Source: Mycobacterium barrassiae
GTDB lineage: Bacteria; Actinomycetota; Actinomycetes; Mycobacteriales; Mycobacteriaceae
DNA length: 64,000 nt
Direction of reading: 5' to 3'
Assembly: GCF_025822765.1 (NCBI RefSeq)
Contig: NZ_JACKUK010000027.1
Span: forward strand, 1,626 to 65,625
Numbering within the stretch: position 1 is the stretch's first letter; every line of letters starts with the position of its first letter. The translations under genes were made by a program, and so were the position numbers. Of this stretch, positions 1-12,285 are shown in pieces. The notes below the pieces were generated by a model. That model had not been told where the DNA came from, did not search any database, and saw only the letters and a list, made by a program, of their open reading frames with translations.

Positions 1-114
1 TACTCACCCGTTCGCCACTCGAGTACCCCCGAAAGGGCCTTTCCGTTCGACTTGCATGTGTTAAGCACGCCGCCAGCGTTCGTCCTGAGCCAGGATCAAA
101 CTCTCCAAACAAAA
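1..114 (-). rRNA. rrs: 16S rRNA, 5' end (partial)
   Basis: The reverse complement carries the universal bacterial 16S start (GAGAGTTTGATCCTGGCTCA) followed by the normal helix sequences up to the window edge. The mature 5' end is placed near 114 by analogy with mycobacterial rrs, which begins with a T-rich stretch before GGAGAG. Only about the first 110 nt are present; the rest of the rrn operon lies outside the window. It sits downstream of murA on the same strand, the conserved position of the mycobacterial rrnA operon. Confidence 0.97.
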
Positions 115-240
115 ACAACCCAACCACAGTCAGGTGAATTCACAATCAGAGAAAATCTGACCAAGCAAGACACCAAAAACTGGCATCACAAAAAATCCAC
201 CCCTAAACGGGAAAAAAGGGCGGACAAAAACAACAAACAA

Positions 241-279
241 AAACCACCAAACACACTATTGAGTTCTCAAACAACACAC
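241..279 (-). promoter_or_regulatory. rrn leader conserved element (antitermination/processing region)
   Basis: On the minus strand this segment reads TTGAGAACTCAATAGTGTG and then a GT-rich run. It matches the leader element conserved between rrn promoters and 16S in mycobacteria, thought to take part in antitermination and RNase III processing. The palindromic GAGAACTC is visible. The rest of 115-424 is leader sequence with no gene. Confidence 0.6.
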
Positions 280-301
280 CCGGTTTTCAGGCAACCCTGC
301 C

Positions 302-330
302 ACTGTACTCCACTGAGGCAGAGAGGTCAA
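302..330 (-). promoter_or_regulatory. rrn promoter, PCL1-like
   Basis: On the minus strand there is a -35 TTGACC (325-330), a 17-nt spacer and a -10 TACAGT (302-307), followed by the GGCAGGGTTGCC start region typical of the mycobacterial PCL1 promoter. It lies about 190 nt upstream of mature 16S. The hexamers and spacing are close to the housekeeping sigma consensus. Confidence 0.75.
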
Positions 331-379
331 ACCCGGTCCGCCAATCCATTTGGACTGGGGCCCTTGGCTTCTGGGCTAA

Positions 380-408
380 AGACTACGCCTCCGACGGCCC
401 AGTCCCAA
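380..408 (-). promoter_or_regulatory. possible second rrn promoter
   Basis: On the minus strand TTGGGA (403-408) and TAGTCT (380-385) are separated by 17 nt, just downstream of the murA stop. Mycobacterial rrnA operons usually carry several tandem promoters between murA and rrs. The -35 is weaker than in the 302-330 promoter. Confidence 0.35.
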
Positions 409-424
409 ATGGGATCCGCCCGGT

Positions 425-1678
425 TTAGGCGATCCGCTCGATCTCGGCGCCGAGGCTCACCAAATTCTCCACAAACAGCGGGTAACCGCGGTCGATGTGG
501 AAGACGTCGTGGACCTCTGTATCGCCGTCGGCGACCAGCCCGGCCAGGACCAATCCGGCGCCTGCCCGGATGTCCGACGACCACACCGGCGCGCTGGACA
601 GCTGAGGGATCCCCCGCACCACCGCGTGGTGGCCGTCCGTGCGGGCGTCGGCACCCAGCCGGATCATCTCCTCGACGAAGCGGAACCGCGCCTCGAAGAC
701 GTTCTCGGTGATCATCGACGTGCCGTCGGCGATCGAGGCCAGGCCGATGGCCATCGGTTGCAGATCCGTCGGGAAGCCCGGGAACGGCAGCGTCGCGACG
801 TTGACCGCCTTCGGCCGCTCGTACTGGACGACCCGGAAGCCGTTGTCGTGCTGCGTGACAGTCGCGCCGGCGTCATGGAGTTTGTGGAGCACCAACTGCA
901 GGTGCTGAGGGTCGACGCCCGTTACCGAGATGTCGCCGCGGGTCATCGCCGCCGCAATACCCCACGTCGCGGCGACGATGCGGTCGCCGATCACCCGGTG
1001 CTCGGTCGGATGCAGCCGGTCGACGCCAGTGATCGTCATCGTCGGCGTCCCGGCCCCCGAGATCTGGGCCCCCATCTGGTTCAGCATCGTGCAGAGGTCG
1101 ACGACGTCGGGTTCGCGCGCCGCATTGTGGATGGTCGTCACGCCCTCGGCGACGACGGCAGCCATCAGGATGTTCTCAGTGGCACCGACGGACGGGAACT
1201 CCAGCTGGATCTCGGCACCGCGCAGATGGTCCGCTTCGGCGACCACGCAGCCGTGTTCGATGTTGCACCGCGCGCCGAGCTGGCGCAGACCGGCCTGATG
1301 CATGTCGAGGGGACGGGACCCGATGGCGTCCCCACCCGGCAGCGCGACCTTGGCCCGCTTGCACCGACCGACCAGCGGCCCCAGGACACAGACCGACGCG
1401 CGGAACTGCCGGACCGCGGCAAAGTCGGCGTCGTATTTGGGTTCGTCGGGCGAGGTGATCCGGACGACGTCGCCGTCAAGTTCCACGGTCGCGCCCAGCC
1501 CCCGGAGGACCTCCGCCATCAGCGGCACGTCCAGAATGTCGGGGCAGTTGGTGATCGTGCTCGTGCCCTCAGCCAGCAGCGATGCCGCCATCAGCTTCAG
1601 GACACTGTTCTTGGCCCCCCCGACGGCAACTTCGCCCGATAACCGGTTTCCACCGGTTACCACGAATCGCTCGCTCAC
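425..1678 (-). CDS. murA: UDP-N-acetylglucosamine 1-carboxyvinyltransferase
   Basis: First committed step of peptidoglycan synthesis in the cytoplasm: transfers enolpyruvate from PEP to UDP-GlcNAc. The 417-aa product, with a GTG start at 1678 ([13 protein letters not shown]), has the normal family length and reads almost like M. tuberculosis MurA. A longer upstream reading lacks family similarity and overlaps the divergent gene. The active-site loop reads [11 protein letters not shown], with Asp at residue 117 in place of the usual Cys. That substitution is the known basis of intrinsic fosfomycin resistance in mycobacteria. The rrn operon follows immediately. Confidence 0.97.
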   Translation of the reverse strand: MSERFVVTGGNRLSGEVAVGGAKNSVLKLMAASLLAEGTSTITNCPDILDVPLMAEVLRGLGATVELDGDVVRITSPDEPKYDADFAAVRQFRASVCVLGPLVGRCKRAKVALPGGDAIGSRPLDMHQAGLRQLGARCNIEHGCVVAEADHLRGAEIQLEFPSVGATENILMAAVVAEGVTTIHNAAREPDVVDLCTMLNQMGAQISGAGTPTMTITGVDRLHPTEHRVIGDRIVAATWGIAAAMTRGDISVTGVDPQHLQLVLHKLHDAGATVTQHDNGFRVVQYERPKAVNVATLPFPGFPTDLQPMAIGLASIADGTSMITENVFEARFRFVEEMIRLGADARTDGHHAVVRGIPQLSSAPVWSSDIRAGAGLVLAGLVADGDTEVHDVFHIDRGYPLFVENLVSLGAEIERIA

Positions 1679-1747
1679 GCGGGTCAGTGTAAACAGCGCC
1701 GTCAGCCATGTCAGTTTCCTTGGCCACATCTCCGGTACCGTTTCACC

Positions 1748-2326
1748 ATGGCTGTTCATCTGACCCGGATCTACACGCGTACGGGCGATGACGGAACCAC
1801 CGGTCTGAGCGATTTCAGTAGGGTGTCGAAGAATGACGCGCGGCTGGCGGCGTACGCGGACTGTGACGAGACCAATGCGGCCATCGGCGTCGCGGTCGCC
1901 CTCGGCAACCCGCCTGAACAGATCCTCAAGGTGCTCAGGCAGATTCAGAATGACCTGTTCGACGCCGGTGCTGACCTGTCCACCCCGGTGGTCGAGGAGC
2001 CAGAGCACCCGCCGCTGCGCATCTCACAGAGCTACATTGACCGGCTCGAGTCCTGGTGCGACGAATTCAACGAGCCATTGCCGGCGCTGAATTCGTTTGT
2101 GTTGCCGGGCGGCTCGCCGCTGTCGGCACTGCTGCATGTGGCTCGCACGGTGGCCCGCCGAGCCGAACGGTCGGCGTGGGCGGCAGTCGAAATGCACGGA
2201 GAGTCGATCAGCGTGCTGCCGGCCAAGTATCTGAACCGACTGTCGGACCTGCTTTTCATTCTGTCCCGGGTGGCCAACCCGGACGGCGACGTGCTGTGGC
2301 AACCGGGCGGTTCCGCAACGGGTTAG
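1748..2326 (+). CDS. PduO-type ATP:cob(I)alamin adenosyltransferase
   Basis: Predicted to make adenosylcobalamin by transferring adenosyl from ATP to cob(I)alamin, supplying for example methylmalonyl-CoA mutase. The 192-aa product has the N-terminal nucleotide-binding signature [13 protein letters not shown] (residues 10-22) and a C-terminal helix with [12 protein letters not shown], both typical of PduO/MMAB proteins. It is transcribed away from murA, as Rv1314c is. Its stop overlaps by 4 bp the stop of the convergent DUF2550 gene. Confidence 0.9.
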   Translation: MAVHLTRIYTRTGDDGTTGLSDFSRVSKNDARLAAYADCDETNAAIGVAVALGNPPEQILKVLRQIQNDLFDAGADLSTPVVEEPEHPPLRISQSYIDRLESWCDEFNEPLPALNSFVLPGGSPLSALLHVARTVARRAERSAWAAVEMHGESISVLPAKYLNRLSDLLFILSRVANPDGDVLWQPGGSATG

Positions 2327-2769
2327 GACGTACGCCGTCGCGCACGCGGAGACGGTCTCGACTCAACCCACGACAAGAAGGCTGTCAACGCCCCGCGGTC
2401 GAGTGCCACCTCGTAGCCCCTCCGGCGTTCGGGGCTGGTGTCCCGAAGCTCCAGGATGACGATTTCATCGGTCATGATGTCGAATTCGTCGCCGCGCGGC
2501 GCCCGTCGCGAAACGATCTCCAACCCCCGGCGGCTCAACGTGCGGTCTGGCCACCATCGAATGCTGGACAACCGGTAGAAGCCGGCTTCCCCACCGCGAT
2601 ACCGCATTACGCCGTGGCGCCACCCGTGCCCACCGACCGCGGGAACGTCGCGCAAGATCGCCGCGGTACCGCCGACCTGCCGAAGTTTCCACAGCCGGTA
2701 GCACATCATGACGACGACCACCAGCAACACACCAACGAGCGCGACCATGAGGAACATGGGCACGCTCAT
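2323..2769 (-). CDS. DUF2550 membrane-anchored protein
   Basis: A 148-aa protein with one N-terminal membrane helix (about residues 4-24, rich in Val/Leu) and a soluble domain of about 110 residues. It corresponds in position and sequence to Rv1312 (DUF2550), found next to atpC in mycobacteria. Function is unknown. It starts 7 bp after the atpC stop on the same strand, so it is probably the last gene of the ATP synthase operon. Confidence 0.8.
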   Translation of the reverse strand: MSVPMFLMVALVGVLLVVVVMMCYRLWKLRQVGGTAAILRDVPAVGGHGWRHGVMRYRGGEAGFYRLSSIRWWPDRTLSRRGLEIVSRRAPRGDEFDIMTDEIVILELRDTSPERRRGYEVALDRGALTAFLSWVESRPSPRARRRTS

Positions 2770-2776
2770 CGGCGGC

Positions 2777-3142
2777 CTAGTCGATCTGGCCTAGAGCGCG
2801 CAGACGCGCCCTGCCCCAAGCTGCGGTCCGCTCATCCTCGGACTCCGCGTCCTGCTTTGCGCTGTCGGCGTTGATCTCTGACTCGAACTCCGCGTTCTCA
2901 ACCAGGATCCGCACCGTCTGTTCGGTGACCGAGAGAAACCCGCCGTCGACGGCGATCCGCAGATCGTCCTCGCCCTCGCGTTCGACGCGCACCATCGCAT
3001 CGTCGACGAGCTGGGCCACCAGCGGGATGTGGTGCGGCAGGATGCCGATCTCACCGGCGGTGGTGCGGGTGAACACGAAAGTGGCGTCACCCGACCAGAG
3101 TTCGCGCTCGACGGCGACGATCTCGACCGTCATCTCGGCCAT
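2777..3142 (-). CDS. atpC: ATP synthase epsilon subunit
   Basis: Epsilon subunit of the F1 central stalk; couples gamma rotation to the c-ring and regulates ATP hydrolysis. The 121-aa length is normal for mycobacteria, which have a short C-terminal helical part. The N-terminal beta-sandwich signature ([16 protein letters not shown]) is clear. It starts 3 bp after the atpD stop, so translation is probably coupled. Confidence 0.96.
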   Translation of the reverse strand: MAEMTVEIVAVERELWSGDATFVFTRTTAGEIGILPHHIPLVAQLVDDAMVRVEREGEDDLRIAVDGGFLSVTEQTVRILVENAEFESEINADSAKQDAESEDERTAAWGRARLRALGQID

Positions 3143-3145
3143 GAG

Positions 3146-4663
<1,518 letters not shown>

Positions 4664-4672
4664 CTACGGGGT

Positions 4673-5602
4673 CTACTTCGCGTCGGCCAGCGCGTTGGCG
4701 CCGCCGACGATCTCGCTGATTTCCTGGGTGATCTGCGCCTGGCGTTCGCGGTTGGCCGCGAGCGTGAGTGCCTTGATCAGATCGTCGGCGTTGTCGGTGG
4801 CCGACTTCATCGCACGACGCCGCGACGCCGATTCCGAAGCTGCAGCCTCCAACAGAGCGGCGTACACGCGGGTCGCCACGTAGCGCGGCAACAGGTTGTC
4901 GAACAACGTCTCGGGGTCGGGTTCGAACGAGAACAGCGTGTGCGGGCCGTCTTCGGGCGTTTCGTCTTCGATGTATTCGACGACCATCGGGGCGATGCGC
5001 CGTGCGACCGCCGTCTGAGACAGCATCGACCTGAACTCGGTGAAGACGATGTGCAGTTCGTCCACCCCGAGGATGCCGTCCTCGCCGGGATCGTCACCTT
5101 CGTCGTCGGCGCCGGACATGAACGCGGTGACCAAGGTGTCGGCGATCTCGCGGGCGTTTTCGTACGTCGGCCGCTCCGAGAAGCCGGTCCACGAGTCGGT
5201 GACGGTGCGTTGACGGAAGCTGAAGTAGCCCAACGCCTTCCGGCCGACGGTGTAGAGCACCGGATTCTTGCCTTCTTCGCGCAACAGCGAGAAGAGCTCC
5301 TCGGACTGGCGCAGCACGTTGGCGTTGTAGGCGCCGCACAGACCGCGGTCCGAGGACACCACAAGCACGCCTGCCCGCTTCGGGTTCTCCCGCGAAACCA
5401 GCAGCGGATGGTCCAGGGCGCTGGCGCTGGCGAGCTCGGTCAGCATGTTCGTGATCTCGGTCGAGTAGGGCCGAGCGGCCTCAACTCGGGCCTGCGCCTT
5501 GGCGATCCGCGACGTGGCGATCAGTTCCTGGGCCTTGGTGATCTTCTTGATCGACCCGGCGGAACGGATGCGCCCGCGTAGCTCGCGCAGTGTTGCAGCC
5601 AT
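4673..5602 (-). CDS. atpG: ATP synthase gamma subunit
   Basis: Rotor shaft of F1. The 309-aa protein has the conserved N-terminal ([24 protein letters not shown]) and C-terminal helices. An acidic insertion at about residues 164-178 ([13 protein letters not shown]) is the mycobacteria-specific gamma loop, reported to help suppress ATP hydrolysis and studied as an inhibitor target. It lies 34 bp downstream of atpA. Confidence 0.97.
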   Translation of the reverse strand: MAATLRELRGRIRSAGSIKKITKAQELIATSRIAKAQARVEAARPYSTEITNMLTELASASALDHPLLVSRENPKRAGVLVVSSDRGLCGAYNANVLRQSEELFSLLREEGKNPVLYTVGRKALGYFSFRQRTVTDSWTGFSERPTYENAREIADTLVTAFMSGADDEGDDPGEDGILGVDELHIVFTEFRSMLSQTAVARRIAPMVVEYIEDETPEDGPHTLFSFEPDPETLFDNLLPRYVATRVYAALLEAAASESASRRRAMKSATDNADDLIKALTLAANRERQAQITQEISEIVGGANALADAK

Positions 5603-5636
5603 CTAGCTTCTCCAGACCCCTTCTCGGCCTTCGTCT

Positions 5637-7283
5637 CTACTTCTTGCCTGCCGGCTTGCGGACCTTGACGGTTTCCTTCTCCACGTCCTCTTCGTCCATC
5701 GCCTCGGCCTCGGGGTCGTTCACCACGACCGAGCTGCCGTCGCTGGCCGAGAAGCCCTTCTTGAACTCGTTGATGACGTCGGAGAGCTTCGCTTCCGCCT
5801 CTTCGGAGAGCTTCTTGGTCTCGCGGATCCCCTTGAGGATGTCGTCATGCGAGGCCTTGACGTGCTCGAGCAGCTCAGCCTCGAAACGCGCGACGTCCTC
5901 GACAGGAACAGAATCCAGGTGACCGCCGGTGCCCAGGAAGATCGCGACGACCTGGTCCTCGACCGGATAAGGCGTGTACTGCGGCTGCTTGAGCAGCTCG
6001 ACCAGACGCGCACCGCGATCCAACTGCGCCTTGGAGGCCGCGTCGAGATCCGAGGCGAATGCCGCGAAGGCCTCGAGCTCGCGGTACTGCGAAAGCTCCA
6101 GACGCAGTGAACCGGCAACCTCTTTCATCGCCTTGATCTGCGCGGCGCCACCGACGCGGGACACCGACACGCCGACGTTGATGGCCGGTCGCACACCCTG
6201 GTTGAACAGGTCGGACTCCAGGAAGCACTGGCCGTCGGTGATCGAGATGACGTTCGTGGGGATGAACGCCGAGATGTCGTTGGCCTTGGTCTCGATGATC
6301 GGCAGGCCGGTCATCGAACCGCCGCCGAGCTCGTCGGACAGCTTCGCGCAGCGCTCGAGCAGCCGCGAGTGCAGATAGAACACGTCACCGGGGAACGCCT
6401 CGCGGCCCGGCGGACGACGCAGCAGCAGCGAGATCGCGCGGTAGGCGTCGGCCTGCTTGGAGAGGTCGTCGAAGACGATCAGCACGTGCTTGCCGTCGTA
6501 CATCCAGTGCTGGCCGATGGCCGAACCGGTATAGGGCGCAAGCCATTTGAAGCCGGCAGCGTCGGAAGCGGGTGCCGCGACGATGGTGGTGTACTCCATT
6601 GCACCACCCTCTTCGAGGGCGCGCTTCACACTGGCGATCGTGGTGCCCTTCTGGCCGATCGCGACGTACACGCAGCGCACCTGCTGCGTGGGATCGCCGG
6701 TCTCCCAGGCCTCACGCTGGTTGAGGATGGTGTCAACACAGACGGCGGTCTTACCGGTCTTGCGGTCCCCGATGATCAGCTGGCGCTGGCCGCGGCCGAT
6801 CGGCGTCATCGAGTCGATGGCCTTGATACCGGTCTGCAGCGGCTCGGACACGCCCTGGCGCTGAACCACCGACGGCGCCTGCAGTTCGAGTGCGCGACGG
6901 GTGTCGGACTCGATGTCGCCCTGACCATCGATCGGCTGGCCCAGCGGGTTGATCACGCGGCCGAGGAACGCATCACCGACCGGCACCGACAGCACCTGGC
7001 CGGTGCGCTTGACCTGCTGGCCCTCTTCGATCTTCTCGAACTCGCCCAGGATCACGGCGCCGACGCTGTGCTCGTCGAGGTTCAGCGCCACACCGAGCAC
7101 GCCGCCTTCGAACTCGAGCAGCTCCTGGGTCATGACCGAGGGCAGGCCCTCGACGTGGGCGATGCCGTCACCGGCATCGACGACGGTGCCGATCTCTTCC
7201 CGCTCGGTCTCGGCGGAAAACGAGGATACGTAATCCTCGATGGCACGTTCGATGTCAGCAGCGGAGATGGTCAACTCTGCCAT
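5637..7283 (-). CDS. atpA: ATP synthase alpha subunit
   Basis: Non-catalytic nucleotide-binding F1 subunit. The 548-aa product has the P-loop GDRKTGKT (172-179) and the full alpha fold. The C-terminal extension of about 35 residues, acidic then Lys-rich (ending VRKPAGKK), is typical of mycobacteria, where it is known to hinder ATP hydrolysis by binding gamma. It is flanked by atpH and atpG in operon order. Confidence 0.98.
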   Translation of the reverse strand: MAELTISAADIERAIEDYVSSFSAETEREEIGTVVDAGDGIAHVEGLPSVMTQELLEFEGGVLGVALNLDEHSVGAVILGEFEKIEEGQQVKRTGQVLSVPVGDAFLGRVINPLGQPIDGQGDIESDTRRALELQAPSVVQRQGVSEPLQTGIKAIDSMTPIGRGQRQLIIGDRKTGKTAVCVDTILNQREAWETGDPTQQVRCVYVAIGQKGTTIASVKRALEEGGAMEYTTIVAAPASDAAGFKWLAPYTGSAIGQHWMYDGKHVLIVFDDLSKQADAYRAISLLLRRPPGREAFPGDVFYLHSRLLERCAKLSDELGGGSMTGLPIIETKANDISAFIPTNVISITDGQCFLESDLFNQGVRPAINVGVSVSRVGGAAQIKAMKEVAGSLRLELSQYRELEAFAAFASDLDAASKAQLDRGARLVELLKQPQYTPYPVEDQVVAIFLGTGGHLDSVPVEDVARFEAELLEHVKASHDDILKGIRETKKLSEEAEAKLSDVINEFKKGFSASDGSSVVVNDPEAEAMDEEDVEKETVKVRKPAGKK

Positions 7284-7370
7284 GGTTTTTCGTCTTCCTA
7301 CCTTGCGTTAACGGGTGGTCTTGGGGTTGTACTTCGGTCTTCGGTTGTCGCTTCCTCGCGCAAGCGCTCG

Positions 7371-8705
7371 TCAGTCCGGCAGCTGACTCTGGGCCGCCGC
7401 GAGCCGCGAGGCGATCGATCCGTCGATCACCTCGTCGCCGACGGTGACGGAGAGGCCCCCGAGCAGTTCGGGGTCAACGTAGAGCTGTACCGCGACAGGG
7501 TGCCCGTAAATCCGGGTGAGCACTTCGGTCAGCCGGGTGCGCTGCGCGTCGGACAGATCTGCCGCGGCGGTGACGTGGGCGACGATCTCGCCACGGCGTG
7601 CCACGGCCAGTTCGGCCAGATCCAGGACGGCCTCGTCGGCACGCTCGCCGCGCAGCAGGCGCACCGTCTGGGCGAGCAGCGCCTTCGCTGTCGGGTTGAC
7701 GCCTTCGTCTCCGAGCACCTTGTTCAGCAAGGCGACTCGGCCCTCTACGGGTGCGGTGTAGTCGCTCAGCAGCGTCGACAGCCGGGGCTCCGCATCGAGG
7801 ACGCGGCCGAACCGGAACAGCTGGTCCTCCACCTCGTCCACTTCGTCGTTGAGCTCGGCGAGCTTGAGGAGCGCCAGCCGTGCGATGTGTTCGATACCTC
7901 CGAGCAGGTCAGCGTCGGCCGACCAGCGCTGCGAAACCGCTGTCCGCAGAAGCTCGAGAGTGTGGCTATCCAGCTTGTCCGAGAGCAGCCGATCAACGAG
8001 AGCGATCTTGGCCTGCGGGTTATCGCTGGGCTCGGCCAGATGGCGCGCCAGGTTCGGCTCGTTCACAAGGAGCGTGACCACGGAGGCCAGTTCGTCGGCC
8101 AAGGTCGTCAGACCGGATTCGCGTAGCCGACCCGCGACGGAGTCGAACTCCTCCGACAACGTCGCCATCGCCTGCCTGCTGGCGGCACGCAGCCGCGCCG
8201 ACGCCCCGGTCTCGATCACCGCGGTCGAGGACGACATGCTGTCGAGCTCATCGAGGAAGCGGTCCACCGTTGCGGCCTGAGCGGCGGGATCGGCGACGTG
8301 CTGGCGCACGAGTTCAGCGGCTTTCTGTACCGATCCCTCACCGAGGCCGGTACGGAGCTGCCGGATGACCTGCTGACGAAGCAACTGGACCTGTTGTGCG
8401 CCTTGGGCTTTGATCCGTTCGGCGTCGAGACCCGCCTGCTCCTGCAGCTGCGCGGCGATGCGCTCGGAATCCTGCCGTGCCTCTTCGGTCACCCTGGCCG
8501 ATTCGGCTTTGGCGTCCTCGACCGCCCTGGCGTGCATCGCGTCGGCGTCTTCGAGCCTCTTCGCCGCCTCAGCGCTCTCGGCGAGAGCGGCGCGAATCGC
8601 GTCCTGCTGCTTGCGCATCATGTCGCGCACCAGCGGAACGACCCACTTCATGAGGATGAAGACGATGACCGCGAAGCCGATCAGCTGGCCGATGAAAGTC
8701 GACAT
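7371..8705 (-). CDS. atpH: ATP synthase fused b-delta subunit
   Basis: The 444-aa protein fuses a second b-type subunit to delta. An N-terminal membrane helix (about 5-25) and long Ala/Glu/Arg coiled coil (to about 165) precede the delta domain (about 175-444), with the end ([16 protein letters not shown]) typical of delta. This fusion is characteristic of mycobacteria and related actinobacteria and forms the peripheral stalk with AtpF. It begins directly after the atpF stop. Confidence 0.96.
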   Translation of the reverse strand: MSTFIGQLIGFAVIVFILMKWVVPLVRDMMRKQQDAIRAALAESAEAAKRLEDADAMHARAVEDAKAESARVTEEARQDSERIAAQLQEQAGLDAERIKAQGAQQVQLLRQQVIRQLRTGLGEGSVQKAAELVRQHVADPAAQAATVDRFLDELDSMSSSTAVIETGASARLRAASRQAMATLSEEFDSVAGRLRESGLTTLADELASVVTLLVNEPNLARHLAEPSDNPQAKIALVDRLLSDKLDSHTLELLRTAVSQRWSADADLLGGIEHIARLALLKLAELNDEVDEVEDQLFRFGRVLDAEPRLSTLLSDYTAPVEGRVALLNKVLGDEGVNPTAKALLAQTVRLLRGERADEAVLDLAELAVARRGEIVAHVTAAADLSDAQRTRLTEVLTRIYGHPVAVQLYVDPELLGGLSVTVGDEVIDGSIASRLAAAQSQLPD

Positions 8706-9206
8706 CTATTGCTTCCCACCTGGTTTCACGTCGACGCCGATGATCTTGCTCGCCAGCGTGGCGGCCAGGCCGTCGACCGACGAATACAGCTCTGTCTGAG
8801 TTGCCGCACCCTGCTCGGACAGTCGCTGTTCCGCTTCATGCAGGGTCTCGGCGACCTCACTACTGGCCGCTGCGCGCTTCTCGTCGATGACTTGCCGGCC
8901 TGCCGTTCGAGCCTCGTCGCGGATGGCCGACGCTTCGCTACGCGCGCCGGCCATCTTCGCTTCGTAGTCGGCCTGAGCGGCCGCGAGTTGCTCAGCCGAC
9001 TTGCGGTTGTCGGCCGCCGTCTTCGCCAGCATGGCTTCCCGTGCGGCGAGTACCTGGCCGACCGGAGGCACGACCCATTTCCAGATCACCGCGAGAGTGA
9101 TCAGGAAGATGAGCAGCACTGCGAAGAAGGTGCCGTTGGGGACCAGAAAGTTGCTCTGTCCCCCACCTTCCTCAGCAGCGAGGATCGTCGTGGTCAGTTC
9201 GGTCAT
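8706..9206 (-). CDS. atpF: ATP synthase b subunit
   Basis: Peripheral-stalk subunit of 166 aa. One N-terminal membrane helix (about 25-45, including [20 protein letters not shown]) is followed by a long charged helix. Mycobacteria pair this single b with the fused b-delta subunit encoded next. It starts 13 bp after the atpE stop. Confidence 0.96.
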   Translation of the reverse strand: MTELTTTILAAEEGGGQSNFLVPNGTFFAVLLIFLITLAVIWKWVVPPVGQVLAAREAMLAKTAADNRKSAEQLAAAQADYEAKMAGARSEASAIRDEARTAGRQVIDEKRAAASSEVAETLHEAEQRLSEQGAATQTELYSSVDGLAATLASKIIGVDVKPGGKQ

Positions 9207-9219
9207 GAGTGACGAATGA

Positions 9220-9573
<354 letters not shown>

Positions 9574-9576
9574 CTA

Positions 9577-10371
9577 TCAGTGATCGTCGTGCTCGAGCTC
9601 CATCGACTGGCTGAAGTACAGGATCGTCAGCAGCGAGAAGATGAACGCCTGGATGAGGCCGACGAAGAGGTCGAACGTCTTCCAGATGGCGTTGGGCGCC
9701 CACTGGATGTACCAGGGGAACATCGCGATCAGCGCCACCAGGATGCCGCCCGCGAAGATGTTGCCGAAAAGTCGGAGTGCCAACGAGATCGGCTTGGCCA
9801 GTTCCTCGACGATGTTGATCGGCGCCAGAATCGCGACATGGCCCTTCAGCAGCTTCACGGGGTGACCGATGATGCCGCGCCGCCAGAACCCTGCCGCGTG
9901 ATAACAGACGAATACGAACAGCGCGAGCGCGAGTACGAAGTTGATATCGGACGCCGGCGGCTTGTACAGCTCGGCCGCGGCGCCGTCGGCTCCGCCGTAT
10001 TGCAGCGGCAGCACCGCCAGCCAGTTGGAGATCAGGATGAAGACGAAGATCGCGATGGCCAGGGGCAGCACGAACGGGGCGACCTTCATGCCGATGGCGC
10101 TCTCGATCTGATTGCGCATCTGGATGGTCAGCGCTTCCCAGAACAGCTGCACCCCGCCGGGGACGCCGGTCGACGTGACCTTGGCCCGCAGCACGAACGC
10201 GAGGGCGATGACGATCAGCGCGGTGATGCCGGTGGCCATGATGGTGTCGCCGTTGAACGTCATGCCGAACAACTCGAACACCATCGTGTGATGGCCGACG
10301 TGGATGGTGGCGCCGCCTTCTTCCTCAGCAGCGAGAACGATCTCCGACGTCCCTGTCGTAGCCCAGTTCAT
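9577..10371 (-). CDS. atpB: ATP synthase a subunit
   Basis: Stator channel subunit of Fo, 264 aa, with five to six membrane helices. The essential Arg of the proton path is visible in [13 protein letters not shown]. It precedes atpE by 90 bp and follows atpI, the conserved order. Confidence 0.97.
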   Translation of the reverse strand: MNWATTGTSEIVLAAEEEGGATIHVGHHTMVFELFGMTFNGDTIMATGITALIVIALAFVLRAKVTSTGVPGGVQLFWEALTIQMRNQIESAIGMKVAPFVLPLAIAIFVFILISNWLAVLPLQYGGADGAAAELYKPPASDINFVLALALFVFVCYHAAGFWRRGIIGHPVKLLKGHVAILAPINIVEELAKPISLALRLFGNIFAGGILVALIAMFPWYIQWAPNAIWKTFDLFVGLIQAFIFSLLTILYFSQSMELEHDDH

Positions 10372-10381
10372 GAAAGCCTGC

Positions 10382-10828
10382 TCAACCCTTCGAATCCGTG
10401 TCCACGTAATCCAGACCGCCGGTTCGGATCTTCTTCAGCACCGGAAGGCTGGTGCTCATCACCAGCAGCGCCTGGAACACCGCGAGCCCGAACAACACTC
10501 CCAGTCCGCCGTTGTCCCTGAAGAAGAACGCGATCGCCAGCGCGACGACGGAGATCACCAGCAACCGGCTGGCGGAGTTCAGCGCCATCTTCTTTTTCAG
10601 CGGGTGCTCTTCGGCGGTGATCGCCTCGACGGCACGCTTGACCAGGATGGCGTTGACCAGGCCGAGCCCCAGTCCGACTCCGAAGAAAACGCCGAAGAGG
10701 GGGTGGCCGGTGAACCATGAGGCGCCGACCGCGACCGCGGTGAGCGCAATGCAGACAATGAGCAAACGCAACGGCCGGAAGGCTACGGACGGAAACACCA
10801 ACGGCGCGTCATGCGCTGGCGTCGTCAC
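10382..10828 (-). CDS. AtpI-like membrane protein
   Basis: A 148-aa protein with four predicted membrane helices, first gene of the ATP synthase operon, in the place of Rv1303. AtpI-family proteins are proposed to aid c-ring assembly or Mg2+ supply; for this mycobacterial version that is inference from position. The 244-bp gap to wecA upstream presumably holds the atp promoter, but no convincing -35/-10 pair was found there. Confidence 0.8.
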   Translation of the reverse strand: MTTPAHDAPLVFPSVAFRPLRLLIVCIALTAVAVGASWFTGHPLFGVFFGVGLGLGLVNAILVKRAVEAITAEEHPLKKKMALNSASRLLVISVVALAIAFFFRDNGGLGVLFGLAVFQALLVMSTSLPVLKKIRTGGLDYVDTDSKG

Positions 10829-11072
10829 TGCTTCACCTCGATCCCGCGGTCAGAGGAAGTTTCCCGAATGATCCCAATGTTCCTGTGAGTGGCGCCACGA
10901 GCGTATCGGAGGGCATCAAGCTCACTGGAATCACCCTGGGGTCGCTCCCTATGTCGGTCGTTTTTCCGTGCCAAACGGTGGTTAGCCGATGGCCCGGAGG
11001 CCGGCAACCCGCGAGGTTTTTTCGGGTTCTAGCTGAACCCTAACACATGGTGAGAGCCATAAAACACGTCTA

Positions 11073-12275
11073 CTACTTTTTGTCGTACATTTCGTCCAGT
11101 TGGCCGTTCCGACGACGCAGCAGAGGGACGAGAGTGACCACGATGGCGACCAGAATCGCGGCCAGCATGACGGCACCGGAGTAGCGGGGATCGAAGAAGA
11201 TCGTGCTCGCCGCGCCCAGCGCGACGATGCCCACCCACAGGTAGATCACCAACACGACCCGTCGGTGCGAGTGGCCGATCTGCAGCAGCCGGTGGTGGAG
11301 GTGCATCTTGTCGGGACTGAACGGGCTGCGACCCGCACGCGTCCGCCGCACGATCGCCAACAACATGTCCAGCGCGGGCACGAACAACACGGCGATGACC
11401 AACAGGAACGGCGACAACAACGCGAACACGTCCCGGGCGCCGTATGCGGTCTGCGATATCGGGCCCGCCGCGGTCGTCGAGGCGGCGGCGAGCATCAACC
11501 CGATCAGCATCGAGCCGGAGTCGCCCATGAAGATCTTCGCGGGATGGAAGTTGTGCGGCAGGAAGCCCAGGCACGCGCCTGCGAGCACCACCGAGATGAC
11601 GGCGGGCGGGTAGAACAGGACATCGCCGCCGTGATCGCGCAGCAGTCCGATCGAGAAGATGCAGATCGCCGACGCCGTAATGAGACCGAGCCCGGCAGCG
11701 AGACCGTCGAGGCCGTCGACGAAGTTCATCGCGTTCACGATCGCGACGGTCAGCGCCAGCGTCAGCAGGATCGACGACACCTGGTCCAGCACGATGGTGC
11801 CGACGCCCGGGATGTACAGCACGCTCCAGGCGACGCCCATCGTGACGAGCACGCTGGCGGCGGTGATCTGGCCGGCGAATTTCGTCAGCGCATCCAGACC
11901 CCACCTGTCGTCGATCAGACCGATCGCCATGATGAGGCCGCCCGCCACGACCACCGCGGGCATGCCTGACGAATACACGAACCCCCGCGTCAGCGCCGGA
12001 AGTTGCGATGCGAGCAGAACCGCGGCCACCACGCCGATGTACATGGCCAGCCCGCCCATCCGCGGCGTCGGCTGCAGATGGACGTCGCGTTCGCGGGGGT
12101 AGGCGACGGCGCCAAGCCGGCGGGCCAGTACGCGCACCCATCCGGTGGCGAAGTACGTGATGATGGCCGCGGTCAGGCCGACGAGTGCGAGCTCGCGTAG
12201 CGGCACACCGGCGCCGCGATCGTTGAGCGCCAGCAGGGTGTCTGCCGCGTAGCCCACCGATGAACCGTACGTCAC
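11073..12275 (-). CDS. wecA: UDP-GlcNAc:decaprenyl-phosphate GlcNAc-1-phosphate transferase
   Basis: Initiates the arabinogalactan linkage unit by transferring GlcNAc-1-P to decaprenyl phosphate at the membrane. The 400-aa protein has about 11 membrane helices and the polyprenyl-phosphate transferase motifs LIDDRWG, NAMNFVDGLDGLA, FMGDSGS and the HLHHR loop. It corresponds to Rv1302 (rfe/wecA). tsaC lies 10 bp upstream. Confidence 0.95.
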   Translation of the reverse strand: MTYGSSVGYAADTLLALNDRGAGVPLRELALVGLTAAIITYFATGWVRVLARRLGAVAYPRERDVHLQPTPRMGGLAMYIGVVAAVLLASQLPALTRGFVYSSGMPAVVVAGGLIMAIGLIDDRWGLDALTKFAGQITAASVLVTMGVAWSVLYIPGVGTIVLDQVSSILLTLALTVAIVNAMNFVDGLDGLAAGLGLITASAICIFSIGLLRDHGGDVLFYPPAVISVVLAGACLGFLPHNFHPAKIFMGDSGSMLIGLMLAAASTTAAGPISQTAYGARDVFALLSPFLLVIAVLFVPALDMLLAIVRRTRAGRSPFSPDKMHLHHRLLQIGHSHRRVVLVIYLWVGIVALGAASTIFFDPRYSGAVMLAAILVAIVVTLVPLLRRRNGQLDEMYDKK

Positions 12276-12285
12276 GTCGCCCAGA

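Noticed and set aside
6369-8126. A 585-codon plus-strand frame across atpA and atpH
   Set aside because: Antisense of conserved genes; no signature of a protein family.
10829-11072. Promoter of the ATP synthase operon
   Set aside because: The gap must contain one if atpI begins the operon, but TACGCT and other -10-like boxes lack a -35 at proper spacing, so no site is claimed.
11029-12141. A long Arg-rich minus-strand frame overlapping wecA
   Set aside because: Shifted frame of wecA with very high Arg content; wecA itself has all family motifs.
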